64,000 nt of DNA from Absidia repens. Its lineage: Eukaryota > Mucoromycota > Mucoromycetes > Mucorales > Cunninghamellaceae. The notes below the pieces were generated by a model, which searched no databases, was not told where the DNA came from, and worked only from the letters and a program-made list of their open reading frames with translations. The position numbers and the translations under genes are program-made. The DNA lies in NCBI GenBank assembly GCA_002105175.1, contig MCGE01000002.1:2108001-2172000 (forward strand), given 5' to 3'. Below are positions 61,233 through 64,000 of this stretch, piece after piece. Positions within the stretch are counted from its first letter, which is position 1; each line of letters starts with the position of its first letter.

Positions 61233-64000
61233 TTACTTCTTGTTGATAAAATAAATCAATAGATTGAGATTGATTTTGACAGCACCATCGAGTAGTGTGA
61301 TCATATGTGTTCCTTCAAATTGGGCCTGCAAAAGATCTTCATAGCGTAAACTCACGCGTAGAGCCATTTTCGATGATTTAGAGGACGCATACGATGATGT
61401 AGTTGAGGAAGAGACCGACGAAGATATGGTAGGATACGTAGTTGCTGATCCATTTGGTATCGGATTCCATCCAGCGTATTTCGCTTCCACAGTGATAAGT
61501 CCAGCTTGATCCATAGAAAAAATCATTGCAATTTGATCGTATTTGCTTTTCTTGATCCCAGGGTAATCTACATTCAATAGTATACCACGTTCATGTAACT
61601 GTTTTGCTGTATACTTGTAGGATCCAAATTGAGGTACGCCCACACCAGATTTTTGTAGTCCGCGTATATGGAAATATTGTCGACTGAATAAAATCGGTGC
61701 CTTTTTGTGCTTCTTGTTGTTTTTCGAAGTCTTTGTTGCCAACGCCGTCATACAACCATTCAGGTAATCTTCGTACTGATTCCCCTGTTCCAACAGATAG
61801 TTGCATTTGGTCTGAAGATGTATCAAAGTGGATTTCATTCTTCCCACTTCCCGAGCTCGTTGTTGCCGTCTAGAATTCTTCCCAGTAATGTCATGTGCGA
61901 TCATATTGATAATGTCTTGGTATCCTCCTGCCGAGGAAATAATACCACATCGTTCCAAGTGAACTACAAGTCGGTACGCCAGTTGTTTCAATTGATCAAG
62001 AGTGACACTATGTACGCAGATATATAACAAAAAAAGGATAAGGTAGAGATTAGTAAAAGAGCTGGTGCTACTAATATAACATTTTGCTTTTTGTTCTTTT
62101 TTCTTTTTTACCCCAATAAATCCAGAGCAGCCTCAGCAGCGGTTAACCTTAGGAATCTTCTTTTGGATGCCATCATGTCCATGCTGTAGCTGAGTTTATT
62201 GTTGTCACAGGAGGATGTTGGATTCAGGAATTCTAGCTGTTTAAAAGTTTCCCAGTCCGCTTCATTCTGTCGTGTCACAGGGGTTTTCAGAATATCAAAT
62301 AAGGTGGGACCAGCTTGATGCTTGATAACGTATACCACCAATCGTTTTGTATCAAAAATTGCTTGTCGAAGCCATGATGCGGAATCAGATGGTAAATCAT
62401 CGCGATGGCTGTCAAGTAAAAGGCGTACGGTGATATCATTTGGGATAGTCTGATGAGGTCCAAAAATAGCCGTTCCTAAAGCAGACACAAGATCAAAAAG
62501 AGGGGTGCCACCTTCATTTTGATAAATCATGCTATCTTTTATGCCAGGTTCCAAAGTGTCCAGATTGTTTTCGAGCACATAGTGAAGATGGAAAAGTTCA
62601 GTTGGTGTCATATAAACAATAGGCTTTCGTGTGTTTGTTCGATCGGTCAATGTATCCATCCCAAAATGCGATTCCGGACTTTCCACCTCAGTGACTAATA
62701 ACAAATCCCCCCGAGAGGAGGAGTTAATACATTAACAACAACACTAGTTTACTATCTCACTATTTTACCTTTTATAAACCAACTTGCAAATCGCTCGCCA
62801 GCTTCCAAGACATAGTCATTCAATGGGCTAATAAAGTGTTCTGTCTTGTCAAATACTTTTCCACTAGAGATATATTGAAGCATTTTTGATACCTATTTAT
62901 GAAAAAAAAAAAAAAATCCGTTTTAGTATCCCAAGTTCGTATATAGCTGGCCAGTTGCGCTTACCTCAGCCAAATTTCTACGCTGAATAGGATTGATGAC
63001 TGTATCGATAACGTCATACTGTTCTGGAGCCCTATAGACGTAATAGGTAAATAAAAAGGTCAGCTACTACACAGGTTATATACAGGTGCTTTACTTGTTC
63101 ACTTACACAATAACCGGATTTAAATACCGGTAGTAGATAAAGTAACCAATAATCTTAGTAATCTGGTCCTGAGAGTCCAAAGGGAAGGCATTTTCCAAAG
63201 TCAGCCGCAATTCACGAGCCACCACACGAATTCCATAAGGTATATCATCCACAGTTGAGGTGATGGCTGTCAGAAAAGCTTCAGTTGTTTCCCTTACGTC
63301 CCGCAAATGTGAGATAAACCTATCCCTAACTTGCTCATCTGCGAGTGCCCGTTGTGCTGTCACTTGCGTCGGTCGAGAAGTGGGCAATCCAGTGACGGTT
63401 TCTTCTTCATTGATGACTTTCTGGTAAATACTGACAGGGTCAGTTTCCAAATCCAACGCCTTGTTTTCAATCACTGTTTTGATCAATGGTCGGATAAGCT
63501 TGTTGAAGAAATTTCGCTCTTTGGCACCTCTTAAAAAAGGAGAACATATAACATATATGTGAGCATGTTGACTGATTTGGGTTTCATTCCTTTCTTTTTT
63601 TTCATTTTTACCGGTTTGTTTGCACGATCAACTTCATAAAGGCATGATTACCACGAAGGAATTCTTGGATATCTTGAGCTTTTTTGACTTCTTCATTGAT
63701 ACAACACTACATAAAGAGAAATAATAAGCATTTTTCCTCCCGCCTTTCTACTCTTTGTTGCCAAACAAAAACATCCTAGATTTACCTTGCATAGATTGAC
63801 TAACAAGTATTCTTCCCGGGGATTTGTCGCATAGCCAAATATGGATAAAACAGATGATTCGATCAAAGGGTACCTTGTGTGTTGTCCATTGATTTGATGT
63901 AGTGTAAGTGCCGATAACAATCTTGTCAAATACTTGGGCTCTGTTTGCAATAAATAGACCAAATGCTGATATAATTCTAGTCGTTGCCTGCTAGACTTGT
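61233..64000 (-). CDS. IQGAP/Rng2-like scaffold, C-terminal part (5' end outside the window)
   Basis: Seven exons in the window: 64000-63786 (cut), 63706-63612, 63529-63107, 63031-62965, 62892-62769, 62694-62112, 62007-61233, all joining in frame; about 760 residues. The visible order is the GAP-related domain (LRGNHAFMKLIVQTN, IGYFIYYRYLNPVIVAPEQYD), then a long helical region (IYQNEGGTPLFDLVSALG). A RasGAP_C domain ends the protein (PQFGSYKYTAKQLHERGILL, LRYEDLLQAQFEGTHMITLLDGAVKINLNLLIYFINKK). IQGAPs organise actin rings and bind Cdc42/Rac rather than acting as Ras GAPs. The calponin-homology and IQ parts should lie to the right of the window. A Ser-rich insert lies near the C-terminus. 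Confidence 0.92.

Overview
The window looks like AT-rich genomic DNA from a filamentous fungus, most likely an early-diverging one (Mucoromycota, probably Mucorales). This rests on seventeen recognisable eukaryotic protein-coding genes, mostly with several short introns (about 50-130 nt, GTAAGT-like donors, YAG acceptors, T-rich 3' ends), on pyrimidine-rich leaders, and on protein families typical of fungi (Brr6/Brl1, Sed5, Eaf7, arrestin-related adaptors, Dal5-type permeases). The phylum is an inference. No rRNA, tRNA, CRISPR or bacterial operon structure is visible.

Layout. 1-4.2 kb: the 5' part of a minus-strand LTR-type retrotransposon (gag, the start of a -1-frame pol region, and a degenerate tandem array of about 0.64-kb units upstream of gag). 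6.1-8.05 kb: a bHLH transcription factor. 9.5-11.3 kb: a low-complexity protein with four copies of a basic/aromatic motif. 12.4-15.7 kb (-): MCM5. 18.3-21.6 kb: an ERMP1-like ER M28 metallopeptidase. 24.1-26.5 kb (-): a Dal5-type MFS permease. 30.1-31.0 kb: an orphan gene. 33.1-34.7 kb (-): Brr6/Brl1 nuclear-envelope protein. 35.0-38.4 kb (-): VPS9-domain Rab5 exchange factor. 39.6-42.1 kb: arrestin-related adaptor. 43.0-45.3 kb (-): carnitine acyltransferase. 45.7-51.6 kb: a compact same-strand run of Sed5 syntaxin, Ap4A phosphorylase, Eaf7 and a delta-12-type desaturase. 55.6-57.6 kb (-): a MAP kinase with a T-H-Y activation loop, head-to-head with an ANCHR-like zinc-finger protein (57.8-58.8 kb). 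61.2-64 kb (-): the C-terminal half of an IQGAP, cut by the window edge.

The genes are mostly housekeeping and do not form one pathway. There is a membrane-traffic theme: Rab5 GEF, arrestin adaptor, Sed5 and an ANCHR-like ESCRT-linked protein. IQGAP and the kinase fit cytokinesis and wall signalling. The intergenic DNA is unusual: ten copies in both orientations of one non-coding repeat family, with a CCCGC-CACGTG-type head and a CAGGACTAGTTTAGA core, fill most of the larger gaps. Two pairs lie tail-to-tail.

Sequence quality. I built every gene model exon by exon. Twelve gene models close exactly in frame. The other five (bHLH, MCM5, ERMP1, Brr6/Brl1, desaturase) each miss exactly one nucleotide, in or beside a short homopolymer. 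Five deletions and no insertions in otherwise conserved genes point to consensus under-calling rather than pseudogenes. The same caution applies to the apparent -1 gag/pol frameshift at a run of six A.
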